35,667 nucleotides of DNA from Chloroflexota bacterium (GCA_016210325.1 JACQUK010000050.1:1-35667); one strand, 5' to 3'. Positions 21,447-29,933 are shown, numbered from the stretch's first letter. Notes: generated from the sequence alone by a model not told the origin. Translations and numbers: made by a program.

Positions 21447-22517
21447 CTAGCTCACCACGCCAACATCCCGGAGTAGCCGCAGCGTCCCTTGCAGGTCATC
21501 CAGGTTGCTCAGGTCAATGTTTGGTGTTTTGATCTGGGAGAGCGAGGGCAGGTCTGGGTGGGTGGGGACGCCCGCCACGAGCGGGTACTCGAAGGCGTCG
21601 TCCGGGGTATCCCCCGCAAAGTACTTCTGGGCTTCATTGGAGAGCAGGTACTCCAGAAAACGGAGGGCCTCTTGCCGATGCTTCGAGGTACCCAGGACAC
21701 CCACCCCAGCCACGTTGATCATGGCGCCGGCATCGCCGGCCCTGGGCGAGTAGTTGCGGACGGGGAACGAGAGGCCTTGCTCCTTGAGGAAGGTGTACAG
21801 GTAGTAGTGGTTGACAAAGCCCACATCCACCTCGCCGGTAGCCACGGCCCGTACAATGGCGCTGTTGTTGCCATAGGTCTTGGCACCGTTGGCCTTGACG
21901 CCCTCCAGCCATTGGCGTGCCTTGGCATCACCCTCAGCAATGCGCAGGGCAGTGACGAAGGCCTGGAACGAGCCATTGGTGGGCGCCCACCCGATGCGCC
22001 CCTTCCATTGGGGGTCAGTGAAGCCGCTGATGGAGTCCGGCAGGTCTGCCTCAGTCACATTCTTCGTGTTGTACGCAACCACACGCGCGCGCCCCGTTAC
22101 CCCCACCCATTCACCCTTTGGGGAACGGAAGCGCCCTTCCACCTTGTTGAGGACTGAGTCCGGAAGCTTCGCCAGCTTCCCGCCCTTGGAAAGCGCGCCC
22201 AGGGCACCGGCGTCCTGGGCCCAGTAGACGTCCGCCGGGCTGTTCTGCCCCTCTTCCAGGATGGTGGCGGCCAGCTCGGCGGTGCCGCCGTAGCGGACCT
22301 GCACGTCAATGCCGGTGGTCTTACGGAACTGCTCGATGATGGGGCCCACCAGCTCCTCGCTGCGGCCGGAGTAGACGGTGAGGGTGGCGGGCTCGCCTCG
22401 ACAGGCCGCAAGCCCCAGTGCCAACACGAGCAGGAGGGGAAGGGCTACCAGAAGCCGGGAGCGGGACAGCCCCTTGAGAAGCGGCAGATAGGAGAGCCGG
22501 CGTGGCTGGAGCCGCAC
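21447..22517 (-). CDS. fbpA: Fe(III) ABC transporter substrate-binding lipoprotein
   Basis: About 356 aa. A lipoprotein signal (ALPLLLVLALGLAAC) anchors it. The mature part starts LTVYSGRSEELVGPIIEQF, the classic FbpA/FutA start, then GIDVQVRYGG and DVYWAQDAGAL. The iron-binding double tyrosine is present in FVNHYYLYTF. It should carry Fe(III) outside the membrane to the permease. GTG at 22517 was chosen because AAGGAGG lies eight bases upstream; the ORF-track GTG at 22526 overlaps that site. It heads the operon after an operator-like palindrome. Confidence 0.88.
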   Translation of the reverse strand: MRLQPRRLSYLPLLKGLSRSRLLVALPLLLVLALGLAACRGEPATLTVYSGRSEELVGPIIEQFRKTTGIDVQVRYGGTAELAATILEEGQNSPADVYWAQDAGALGALSKGGKLAKLPDSVLNKVEGRFRSPKGEWVGVTGRARVVAYNTKNVTEADLPDSISGFTDPQWKGRIGWAPTNGSFQAFVTALRIAEGDAKARQWLEGVKANGAKTYGNNSAIVRAVATGEVDVGFVNHYYLYTFLKEQGLSFPVRNYSPRAGDAGAMINVAGVGVLGTSKHRQEALRFLEYLLSNEAQKYFAGDTPDDAFEYPLVAGVPTHPDLPSLSQIKTPNIDLSNLDDLQGTLRLLRDVGVVS

Positions 22518-22592
22518 GAGTTGCACCTCCTTACAACAGTGTACTCATCACTGACATCACCACCGGTTGCCCACACAAAGTCTTGGGGTTTG

Positions 22593-22630
22593 TGCACACT
22601 AATCGTGTGCATTTGCATACCCTCTGTCAA
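22593..22630 (-). promoter_or_regulatory. Promoter with overlapping 19-bp operator of the iron operon
   Basis: On the minus strand TTGACA (22625-22630), 17 bases, then a weak -10 CACGAT (22602-22607). TGCACAC-GATTA-GTGTGCA (22593-22611), a perfect 7-bp inverted repeat with a 5-base centre, covers the -10. A repressor bound here would block the polymerase. Length and place fit an iron regulator of the Fur or DtxR kind, but the sequence does not match the classic Fur box. 22631-22789 holds no gene I can support. Confidence 0.55.
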
Positions 22631-22789
22631 GGGACGAATGGCCCATCCCCGGCCGAGCCAAACGGCCTGGGGACACCCTGCGCCAAGCTTGGTGGGATGA
22701 CACCCTTGCGTACGCGAGGTGGACTGCTATTAGCTGAGGAGAGGGGTGGACACTGGGGATGGGAGGATGTCAACAAGGCCACGCCTTAC

Positions 22790-24040
22790 CTAGGCGTTCC
22801 ACTCCCAGGCGGAGCGTGGCGTGGGTTGGACCCCGTGGGCGAAGCGGGCAGGCAAGAAGGGGCCCAGGGGCATCGAGGGGGTACGGCCTTGCACCAACTC
22901 GGCGGCCACGCGGCCCAGCAGGGGACCCAGCAAGATGCCCCGCCGTCCGCCGCCGGTGGCCACCACCAGCCCCTCGATGCCCGGCACGGGCCCCAGGACC
23001 GGTAGCCCGTCGGCGCTCAGGGGGCGCAGACACGCGGTCTGGCGGACGAGCTGGGCCTCAGCCAGGGCCGGGGCCATCTGCACCAAGTCGTGGAGAATGG
23101 CATTGCGCGCTGCTACCGTCGGCTGCTCATCGTACCCGACCTCCTCCTCCGTCGAGCCGGCCCACACCAGGCCGTCCTCCTTGGTGGCGGCATAGCTGGC
23201 GTGCCAGCTCACGTAGCAGGTCAGCGGTTTCCCGGGCAGCCTCAGGCGGAGGATCTGCCCCTTCAGCGGGCCGACGGGGATAGGGGACCCCAGCCATCCG
23301 TTGGCCTCCTCGCTCCAGGGACCCAGGGCCAGCACCACCCGGGGCGCGGATAGTGTGCCATGGCGCAGCGTGACGCCAGTGACCCGGCCACCCTGCCGCT
23401 CCAGGCCGGCCACCTCACCGTGCCGGACCTGCACCCCTCGCTTCTCCGCTGCCTGGGCCACGGCCAGCACCAGGCGGTAGGGCTCTACGACAGCCGTCTC
23501 CGGACTGACCATCGCCCCTAGCAGGGCAGGGGACAGCAGAGGCTCCCGCGCTGTAGCCTCCTGAGGCTCCAGCCAGTCCACGGCAAACCCAAGCTGGCGG
23601 TAGTGGCTGATGATGCCGCAGAGGTCATCCCGGTCCTGGGGGCTAAGGGCTATCCACAGCCCGTCCCTCTGCTGGAAGCTGGTAGCCACCCCGGTCTCGT
23701 TTTTGAGCTCCTCGGCCAGGGTGGCATGGAGGCGGAACGCCTCCCGCGTCCACGCCAGGTACTCGGGGGGCTTGTTGTGTCCGGGGAAGGGGGTAAGCCC
23801 GCCCAGGGCAAAGCCGGAGGCATGGCTCCCCAGGGAGTCCCGCTCCACCAGGGTCACCCGGGCCCCCTGGCGTGCCAGGAAGTACGCAGCCGCGCACCCA
23901 ACGATGCCACCACCCACCACGATGACATCAGCCGTTCCTTCGGTAGCCAGCGCTGCCCTCCTTGTAGGCCGCGGTGCGTTCACGGCCGTGGCTGGCCGCG
24001 GCCTCGACATCTCGGCCTCATTGGTCTGCCTAGCCTTCAA
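22790..24040 (-). CDS. FAD-dependent glycine/D-amino-acid oxidase (ThiO/DadA-like)
   Basis: 416 aa. The FAD-binding start is ADVIVVGGGIVGCAAAYFLARQGARVTLVERD (GGGIVG, Asp/Glu end of strand 2), at about residues 37-68. The C-terminal FAD loop is LVVATGGGRRGILLGPLLGR; in ThiO-type oxidases this is usually 'ATGHxRNGILLxP', so a His-to-Gly change is present. The phrases LRPLSADGLPVLGPVPGIEGL and CYVSWHASYAATKEDGLVWAG also match glycine oxidase/sarcosine oxidase-like DAO proteins. It would oxidise a small amine to an imine with H2O2. No thiamine genes are near. The 35 residues before the FAD fold are not conserved; the true start may be Met at 24010 or later. Confidence 0.82.
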   Translation of the reverse strand: MKARQTNEAEMSRPRPATAVNAPRPTRRAALATEGTADVIVVGGGIVGCAAAYFLARQGARVTLVERDSLGSHASGFALGGLTPFPGHNKPPEYLAWTREAFRLHATLAEELKNETGVATSFQQRDGLWIALSPQDRDDLCGIISHYRQLGFAVDWLEPQEATAREPLLSPALLGAMVSPETAVVEPYRLVLAVAQAAEKRGVQVRHGEVAGLERQGGRVTGVTLRHGTLSAPRVVLALGPWSEEANGWLGSPIPVGPLKGQILRLRLPGKPLTCYVSWHASYAATKEDGLVWAGSTEEEVGYDEQPTVAARNAILHDLVQMAPALAEAQLVRQTACLRPLSADGLPVLGPVPGIEGLVVATGGGRRGILLGPLLGRVAAELVQGRTPSMPLGPFLPARFAHGVQPTPRSAWEWNA

Positions 24041-24203
24041 CCTATTCTATCCGAAACTGCCGTGGGCGGCCGCCTCTGCTGGGGACAGTTGTGCCACAAT
24101 GCGAGAAGCGCTAACCTAGGCAACGGCCCAGCCGTTCTCTAGGTGGGGTGGAGCATTTGCCTGGGTCCGGCCCTCAACGAGGGCAGCCCAGATGGGAGAC
24201 GCC

Positions 24204-25118
24204 ATGACGCTCAAGAAAGGCATTCTGCTAGGGTTACCCCTGTCCCTGCTGCTCCTGGCACTGCTAGCAACCGCCTGCGGTGGAGGAGGCAGGGAGTCCG
24301 TTGGTTCTCCAGGCGCTCCGGGACCCACTCGCCCGCCGGCGTCCACACCAACGCCTGCGCCCTTCGCTTTCGGGAAGGATGCCGCCCTTAGCTTCTCGGA
24401 CAGCCGGTCCGCTGCCCAGCCGCAGGCCCGCATGGTGGTGCGAACGGTGAACATGATGGCCATCATCCAGGATGTGCCTCGGGCCGTGGAGGACATCTCC
24501 GCCATGGTGGGCCAGATGGGGGGATTCGTCGTCTCCACCTCCCTCCGGGGGCAGGAGGAGCAGGACACCATCGCCAGCATCAGCTTCCGCGTGCCGTCGG
24601 AGAAGGCGGAGGAGGCGCTGGCCCGGGTGCGGGGGATGGCCTCCCGCGTGCCAGCCGAGCAGAACAGCGGCCAGGACGTCACCGAGGAGTATGTGGACCT
24701 CAAGGCACGCCTGGACAACCTGGAGGCCAGCGAGAAGCAGCTCCGGGGGGTCATGGACAGGGCCCAGACCGTGGAGGACATTCTGAAGGTGCAGGCCCAG
24801 CTCACGCAGGTGCGTGGCGACATCGAAAGCTTCAAGGCCCGCACCCTCTACCTGGAGCGCACCTCGGCCACCGTGCTGATCAACGTGGAGCTGCTGCCCT
24901 TAGCCAGCACCAAGCCCCTGGTAAGCCCTGGCTGGAGTGCCAGGGAGACGGCCAAGAGCGCGGTGCGGACGCTATCGGGTGGTGGGCAGAACCTGGCGGA
25001 CTTTGCCATCCGCGCCGCTGTCCTGAGCCCCCTGTGGCTGCCCGAGGTGCTGGTGCTGGCCGCCCTGCTGGCCTGGCTGGTGCGTCGGCTGGCCGCGGCC
25101 AGGGCGCACAAGGCGTAG
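24204..25118 (+). CDS. DUF4349 lipoprotein
   Basis: About 304 aa. A lipoprotein signal (LSLLLLALLATAC) is followed by a Gly/Ser/Pro-rich linker to about residue 60. The DUF4349 domain (about 75-235) shows RMVVRTVNMMAIIQDV, EDISAMVGQMGGFVVST, SFRVPSEKAEEAL and a coiled-coil KARLDNLEASEKQLRGVMDRA. A C-terminal helix LSPLWLPEVLVLAALLAWLV probably crosses the membrane, as usual in the family. The role is not known; some members are called lipoproteins of the cell surface. Start ATG at 24204 was chosen over 24192 because GGGAG is well spaced from it. It diverges from the DAO gene. Confidence 0.82.
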   Translation: MTLKKGILLGLPLSLLLLALLATACGGGGRESVGSPGAPGPTRPPASTPTPAPFAFGKDAALSFSDSRSAAQPQARMVVRTVNMMAIIQDVPRAVEDISAMVGQMGGFVVSTSLRGQEEQDTIASISFRVPSEKAEEALARVRGMASRVPAEQNSGQDVTEEYVDLKARLDNLEASEKQLRGVMDRAQTVEDILKVQAQLTQVRGDIESFKARTLYLERTSATVLINVELLPLASTKPLVSPGWSARETAKSAVRTLSGGGQNLADFAIRAAVLSPLWLPEVLVLAALLAWLVRRLAAARAHKA

Positions 25119-25167
25119 GTACTTCGAGTAGCCACAACTGCCTCTAGCAGCGGAGCAGCCCCGCCCC

Positions 25168-25196
25168 CTGCAAAACCCGTGGGCACCGGCTATAAT
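25168..25196 (+). promoter_or_regulatory. Promoter of the CoA-transferase operon
   Basis: A perfect TATAAT at 25191-25196; 17 bases upstream lies CTGCAA (25168-25173), a poor -35. Transcription would start near 25203, leaving about 23 bases before the GTG start of subunit A with its AAGGGGGGG site. Confidence 0.5.
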
Positions 25197-25225
25197 CCAG
25201 TGAACACTCTGCGCAAGGGGGGGCT

Positions 25226-26002
25226 GTGCCGCTAGACAAGGTCGTTCCTGACTTCCGCCAGGCGGTGGCGGACGTCTTCGACGGGGCCAGCATCTTCGTG
25301 GACGGCTTTGGTGGGCCTGGCGGCATGGCCCAGTTCCTCCTGCTTACCCTCTGGGAGCGGGGGGTCAAGGGCCTCACCCTCATCTCCAACACCGCTGGCA
25401 TTGGCATGACGGCTGGCTTTGGCGTCCCCGGCGGTAGGGCATACATTGACCACTCCATCCTCATCGAGAACGGGCGGGTGAAGAAGATCATCGCCTCCTT
25501 CCCCGTCGCCGGCAACCCATCCCGCGTCACGCCCTTCGAGCGCGCCTTCCGCCAGGGCAAGATCGAGTTGGAGGTGGTGCCCCAGGGCACCCTGGCCGAG
25601 CGCATCCGAGCAGGCGGCGCCGGCATCGGGGCCTTCTACACGCCAACCGGCGCGGGCACCCTGGTGGCCCAGGGCAAGGAGACGCGGGCCATCAACGGAC
25701 GGGAGCACGTGCTAGAGTACGCCCTGACAGCGGACTTCGCCTTCGTCCGCGCTGCCAGGGCTGACCGCGCCGGGAACCTGGTGTACAAAGGTTCATCGCG
25801 CAACTTCAACGCTGTCATGGCCACGGCGGCCAGGGTCACCATTGTGGAGGCCGACGAGATTGTGGAGGTGGGGGGCCTGGACCCGGAGTGCATCATCACA
25901 CCCTGCATCTACGTGGACCGCGTGGTGCCGCGCCCCAAAGACGACACGCCGGTCCTGGCCGAGACCTACTATGCCAGGGTCGGCGCCAGGGCCAAGCCGT
26001 GA
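25226..26002 (+). CDS. CoA-transferase subunit A
   Basis: 258 aa. It matches AtoD/ScoA-like subunits: GASIFVDGFGGPGGMAQFLL, then GLTLISNTAG, a 'VKKIIASFPVAGNP' region, EVVPQGTLAERIRAGGAGIGAFYTPTG and RNFNAVMATAARVTIVEADEIVE. Subunit A binds CoA and makes the heterotetramer with subunit B. Substrate may be a 3-oxoacid, butyrate or glutaconate. Start is GTG at 25226 with a long G-run ribosome site. The neighbour downstream is a repeat element, then subunit B. Confidence 0.88.
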   Translation: MPLDKVVPDFRQAVADVFDGASIFVDGFGGPGGMAQFLLLTLWERGVKGLTLISNTAGIGMTAGFGVPGGRAYIDHSILIENGRVKKIIASFPVAGNPSRVTPFERAFRQGKIELEVVPQGTLAERIRAGGAGIGAFYTPTGAGTLVAQGKETRAINGREHVLEYALTADFAFVRAARADRAGNLVYKGSSRNFNAVMATAARVTIVEADEIVEVGGLDPECIITPCIYVDRVVPRPKDDTPVLAETYYARVGARAKP

Positions 26003-26022
26003 ATCCGAAAAGGCCCGCAACA

Positions 26023-26136
26023 GCCCGAAAACAGCGATAGACCCCCGTAGGGCATCCCGACATGTCGGGACAAACCTGCCCGCGGCGGACGGTCGGGTTG
26101 GGAAACCCGACCTACAGCTTGAATCGCTATTCTTGG
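26023..26136. repeat. MITE-like inverted-repeat element, family B, copy 2
   Basis: Left GCCCGAAAACAGCGATAGAC and right GAATCGCTATTCTTGG are inverted and equal those of the 12100 element. The inner GGTCGGGTTGGGAAA is shared. Here the internal hairpin holds TCCCGACATGTCGGGA, a perfect 16-bp palindrome not seen in copy 1. It lies between the two CoA-transferase subunit genes. Confidence 0.75.
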
Positions 26137-26174
26137 AAACAACGTAGTCCTTGTTGCCAAACAGGAGGCGGACA

Positions 26175-26861
26175 GTGGCAGACATGGCAAGCCTCTTAGA
26201 GAAGCCGCGCCTGGACCGGGACACCCTTGCCATGCGGGCGGCACTGGAGATGCCCGACGGGGCCGTGGTCAACCTGGGCATCGGCATCCCGACGCTGGTG
26301 TCCCAGTACGTACCAGAGGGGCGGCAGCTCCTGTACCACTCGGAGAGCGGAGTGCTGGGCTACGGACCGATGGCTGACCCAGGCCAGGAGGACATGGACC
26401 TCATCAACGCCGGAGGCCAGTTCCTGAAGTGGGTGCCGGGCATGGCCTTCTTCCATTCCGCCGACGCCTTCGCCATGATGCGCGGCGGCCACGTTGATAT
26501 CTCCGTGCTGGGCGCCCTCCAGGTCTCCGAGAAGGGTGACTTGGCCAACTGGATGCTGCCGGAGCGGGGCATTGGCAACATCGGCGGCGCCATGGACCTG
26601 GCAGCGGGGGCCAAGCGTATCATTGTGACCATGGAGCACGTTGACAAGAAGGGCCACCCCAAGGTCGTTCGTGAGTGCAGCTACCCCTTGACCGTCCGGG
26701 GGCGCGTCAGCCTCGTTGTCACCGACATTGCGGTGCTCGCCATGACCCCTCAGGGGCTGCTCCTGAAGGAGGTGGCCCCGGGTTGGACCGCCGACGAGGT
26801 CCAGGCGCTGACGGAGCCACGCCTTCTGGTGGCACCCGACCTGCATGAGATCACCCTGTAG
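26175..26861 (+). CDS. CoA-transferase subunit B
   Basis: 228 aa. AtoA/ScoB-like: VNLGIGIPTLVSQYVPEG, then HSESGVLGYGP, the catalytic Glu motif (SENG in many relatives, SESG here with Glu kept), INAGGQFLKWVPGMAFFHSADAFAMMRGGH, LANWMLP and VTMEHVDKKGHPKVVREC. The Glu becomes the CoA thioester in the ping-pong reaction. Start was set at GTG 26175 because AGGAGG lies six bases before it; ATG at 26184 is also possible. The gene is 172 bases from subunit A owing to the repeat. It likely works with the crotonase next to it in acyl-CoA breakdown. Confidence 0.88.
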   Translation: MADMASLLEKPRLDRDTLAMRAALEMPDGAVVNLGIGIPTLVSQYVPEGRQLLYHSESGVLGYGPMADPGQEDMDLINAGGQFLKWVPGMAFFHSADAFAMMRGGHVDISVLGALQVSEKGDLANWMLPERGIGNIGGAMDLAAGAKRIIVTMEHVDKKGHPKVVRECSYPLTVRGRVSLVVTDIAVLAMTPQGLLLKEVAPGWTADEVQALTEPRLLVAPDLHEITL

Positions 26862-26925
26862 GCATGGCCATGCATATGATGTTGCCAGCACCCAGGTGAC
26901 GCAGGGCAACAGAGAAAGGGGCATC

Positions 26926-27729
26926 ATGTCCTATGAGACTCTGCTCTACCAAGTGGCCGATGGCGTGGCCACCATCACCCTGAACCGTCCCGCGGCCTTC
27001 AACTCCCTCTCTCCGGCGGCAGAGCAAGAGCTATCGCAGGCGCTGGGGGAGTGCCGCGCCCCTGCGGTGAGGGCAGTGGTGCTGACCGGCTCGGGGCGCG
27101 CCTTCTGCGCTGGCGCCGATGTGAAGGAGTTCTCTCAGGCCCAGGGGACCCAGGGCAAGCTGGAATTCGCCGCCTACGTGCGAGAGTACGCCCACCGGCT
27201 GCACCGCGACATCGTGCTTCCCCTGGCCGCTCTTGCCAAGCCCACCGTTGCGGCGGTGAACGGCGTTGCGGCTGGGGCGGGGATTGGCCTGGCCCTGGCC
27301 TGCGACCTGCGCATCGCGGCGGAGGACGCTCGCTTTGTCATGGCCTACAGCAACATCGGCGCCACTGGGGATGCCTCCACCACCTACCTGCTGCCGCGGC
27401 TCATTGGCCAGGGGCGGACGATGGAGCTGTACCTGCTGAACGAGCCCCTGGACGCGCCGAAAGCGCTGCGGTGGGGGCTGGTCAACCAGGTGGTGGCCCC
27501 GGCCGAACTGGTAAAGCGGGCCCAGGAGGTGGCGGCGAAGCTGGCCCAGGGCCCCACGGCCGCCTACGGCCGCATGAGGGCGCTGCTGAGCGCAAGCTGG
27601 CAAAGCTCTCTAGAGACCCACCTGGGCAGCGAGGCCCACGCCATTGGCGATATGGCAGCCACCCATGATTTCGAGGAGGGTATTCGGGCCTTCGCCGAGA
27701 AGCGGGCGCCGCGCTTCACGGGAGATTAG
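26926..27729 (+). CDS. Crotonase-family enzyme (enoyl-CoA hydratase/isomerase, PaaG-like)
   Basis: 267 aa. The crotonase core is clear: GVATITLNRPAAFNSL, VLTGSGRAFCAGADVKEF (first oxyanion site) and KPTVAAVNGVAAGAGIGLALACDLRIAAEDARF. The first catalytic Glu position of hydratases (usually PEI..G) reads MAYSNIGATGDAS; the second Glu (TMELYLL) is kept. This pattern, with DAS in the loop, is more like PaaG/isomerase-type members than hydratase. The enzyme acts on an acyl-CoA. Start ATG follows an AGAAAGGGG site. Its C-terminus ends AFAEKRAPRF, the usual family end. Confidence 0.82.
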   Translation: MSYETLLYQVADGVATITLNRPAAFNSLSPAAEQELSQALGECRAPAVRAVVLTGSGRAFCAGADVKEFSQAQGTQGKLEFAAYVREYAHRLHRDIVLPLAALAKPTVAAVNGVAAGAGIGLALACDLRIAAEDARFVMAYSNIGATGDASTTYLLPRLIGQGRTMELYLLNEPLDAPKALRWGLVNQVVAPAELVKRAQEVAAKLAQGPTAAYGRMRALLSASWQSSLETHLGSEAHAIGDMAATHDFEEGIRAFAEKRAPRFTGD

Positions 27730-27835
27730 CTCGTCTGCACCCATGTAGGCCATTGGATGACCTGCTCCGTGCGACATAGTTGTCCGAGCTATCCCTGCAA
27801 GTGTTGTACTGAAACCCACTCAACCGGAGGCATCA

Positions 27836-28633
27836 GTGGCGGACTTTACGGACATCATCTACGAGAAGCGCGAGGGCGTTGCCTTCGTCCGCATCAATCG
27901 GCCCAAGGTCCTGAACGCCTTTCGGCCCCGCACCATTGACGAGATGCGGCAGGCCTTCCAGGATGCCTGGTACGACCAGGAGGTGGGCGTCGCGGTGCTG
28001 ACGGGCACGGAAGGCAATTTCAGCGTCGGCGGCGATGTGAAGGTGCGCGGCGGGGGCGGGTACCGCGACCAGGACGGCAGCCTGCGCCTCCAGGTGACCC
28101 ACCTGCACCGGCTCATCCGCGAGGTCCCCAAGCCGGTCATCGCCATGGTGGACGGCTATGCCATCGGCGGAGGCCACGTGCTCCACGTCCTGTGCGACCT
28201 CACCATTGCGTCGTCCCGGGCAATGTTCGGTCAGATTGGGACCAAGTACGGCAGCTTCGATGGCGGCTTCGGCGCCATCTACCTGGCCCGCGTCGTGGGC
28301 GAGAAGAAGGCCAGGGAGATCTGGTACCTCTGCCGCCGCTACACGGCCCAGGAAGCCCTGGAGATGGGCCTGGTCAACGCGATAGTGCCGCCGGAGCGGC
28401 TGGAGGCTGAGGTGATGGCCTGGGGGAAGGAGCTGTTGCAGCGCAGCCCCACGGCGCTGCGCTTCCTGAAGCACGCCTTCAACGCCGATACCGACCACGT
28501 CTACGGCATCCAGAACCTGGCCCACGGCGCCACCGCCCTCTACTACGCCACCGAGGAGGGCCAAGAGGGCACCAAGGCGTTCCTGGAGAAGCGCCCTCCA
28601 AACTACGAGCGTTTCCGCAGGCACCCATGGTAG
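27836..28633 (+). CDS. menB: 1,4-Dihydroxy-2-naphthoyl-CoA synthase
   Basis: 265 aa. Close to MenB throughout: [119 protein letters not shown] and [16 protein letters not shown]. The Gly in FGQ-x-G marks the bicarbonate-dependent type I MenB; type II has Asp there. It closes the second ring in menaquinone synthesis from o-succinylbenzoyl-CoA. Start is GTG at 27836 with CCGGAGG upstream. menA and menG follow, supporting the role over a BadI-like hydrolase. Confidence 0.88.
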   Translation: MADFTDIIYEKREGVAFVRINRPKVLNAFRPRTIDEMRQAFQDAWYDQEVGVAVLTGTEGNFSVGGDVKVRGGGGYRDQDGSLRLQVTHLHRLIREVPKPVIAMVDGYAIGGGHVLHVLCDLTIASSRAMFGQIGTKYGSFDGGFGAIYLARVVGEKKAREIWYLCRRYTAQEALEMGLVNAIVPPERLEAEVMAWGKELLQRSPTALRFLKHAFNADTDHVYGIQNLAHGATALYYATEEGQEGTKAFLEKRPPNYERFRRHPW

Positions 28634-28705
28634 CTCGCACCGAAAGCAGTGGGCGCCCTTGCCGCGGAGCCCTCGCGTCTTCCGTGCACCGGGAGGTAAG
28701 CGAAC

Positions 28706-29650
28706 GTGGCTGTTGACGCGCCAACGCAAGCACCGTCCTTTTGGGCCAGGACAGGTCACTACGTCAAAGCTTGGTACTGGGCATCCCGCCCCTTCAGCCT
28801 CACCACCGCAGTGGTGCCCGTGTTGGCTGCCTCGGCCCTGGCCTTCCAGGAGCGCCGCGCCAGCCTGCCCCTGTTCTTTCTGGTGCTGCTGGGCTCGCTG
28901 CTGGTCCTGGTGGGCACCAACCTGGCAGATGAGTATGCCGACCACGACCGGCCGGAGGGGCGCCAGAAGCTTATGGCCCCGTACAAGGTCATAGCCCTGG
29001 GGCTGCTTTCCAGCCGCGCCGTCAGGAGCGGGACGCTGGTCTCCTTCTCCCTCGCCACCCTGATCGGCATCTACCTGGTCGTCATCACAGGGTGGCCCCT
29101 GCTAGCCCTCTGCCTCGCCAGCGTGGCCGTGGCGTATGGGTATGCGGCCCGCCCGCGGCCAGTAGCAAAGCTGGTGTTGGGCCAGCCGCTGGTGTTCCTC
29201 TTTATGGGCCCTGTGATGGTGGTGGGGACCTACTATGTGTATACCCGGGAGGTCACCCTGGCGGCCCTTTGGCTCTCCCTGCCGGTGGCCTGCCTGGTAA
29301 CGGCTATCCTGGTGGCCAACGACCTGCGCGACCTGGAGGAGGACCGCGCTGCCGGGAAAGTGACGCTGATGACGCTGCTGGGGCACCCCTTTGGCCGCTG
29401 GACCTGGACGGCCCTGGTGGCTGCGGCCTTCGCCTCGGTCAGCCTACAAGCGGCGGTGGGAAGCCAAGGGCTGATGCTGTTGTTGCCGTGGCTGGCGCTG
29501 CCCCGGGCCATCAGGGCACTGCGGTGCGTTTGGCTGGCCCAGGACCGCCCCGCCATGTCCCTGGCGATGCGGCAGTCTGCCGGCCTCCACTGGTGGTTTG
29601 GCCTGCTGCTAGCGGCTGGTGTGGGCCTCGGGAGGATGGTCAGCGCCTGA
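28706..29650 (+). CDS. menA: 1,4-Dihydroxy-2-naphthoate polyprenyltransferase (UbiA family)
   Basis: 314 aa, about eight or nine helices. The two Asp-rich motifs of UbiA enzymes are seen: NLADEYADHDRPEG (near residue 72) and NDLRDLEEDRAAGKVTL (near 208), which bind Mg2+ and the prenyl diphosphate. The N-terminal ASRPFSLTTAVVPVLAAS is typical of MenA. It prenylates DHNA in the membrane. Start is GTG at 28706 with GGGAGG upstream. It stands between menB and menG, which agrees with a menaquinone role. Confidence 0.9.
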   Translation: MAVDAPTQAPSFWARTGHYVKAWYWASRPFSLTTAVVPVLAASALAFQERRASLPLFFLVLLGSLLVLVGTNLADEYADHDRPEGRQKLMAPYKVIALGLLSSRAVRSGTLVSFSLATLIGIYLVVITGWPLLALCLASVAVAYGYAARPRPVAKLVLGQPLVFLFMGPVMVVGTYYVYTREVTLAALWLSLPVACLVTAILVANDLRDLEEDRAAGKVTLMTLLGHPFGRWTWTALVAAAFASVSLQAAVGSQGLMLLLPWLALPRAIRALRCVWLAQDRPAMSLAMRQSAGLHWWFGLLLAAGVGLGRMVSA

Positions 29651-29711
29651 GCGGCCTAAAAGGGGAGAGGTCAACATGGGTGCTGAGACGGGAGACTAGG
29701 GGGTGGAAGGC

Positions 29712-29933
29712 ATGGGCAAGGATGGGCAGCGCCCCCTGGACGAACGGATAGGCCGTCTCCTTATCCTGGCCGGCGTGGCCGTGTGGCCCGCCTACGTCGT
29801 GCTCCGCTGGCTGGTGGGGCTGGACCTTGACGCGAAGGAGGTCTTGCCCTTTCACCTTGCCGGCGTGATCCCTGGGGCCATCCTCGCCCGCTGGCGCTGG
29901 CTCCGCGGTCTCGTGAGGCGGCAGCGGCCCTGA
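29712..29933 (+). CDS. Small membrane protein between menA and menG
   Basis: About 73 aa with two hydrophobic segments: LLILAGVAVWPAYVVLRWLVG and VLPFHLAGVIPGAILARWRW, ending in a basic tail (RGLVRRQRP). Both termini are likely cytosolic by the positive-inside rule. I do not recognise it. GTG at 29703 and ATG at 29712 are both possible; the latter has GGAAGG close by. The place inside a menaquinone gene group suggests a membrane helper for MenA or MenG, but that is inference. Confidence 0.6.
   Translation: MGKDGQRPLDERIGRLLILAGVAVWPAYVVLRWLVGLDLDAKEVLPFHLAGVIPGAILARWRWLRGLVRRQRP

Noticed and set aside
27833-28945. 370-aa minus ORF over menB and menA
   Set aside because: Shadow of menB/menA; no recognisable domain.
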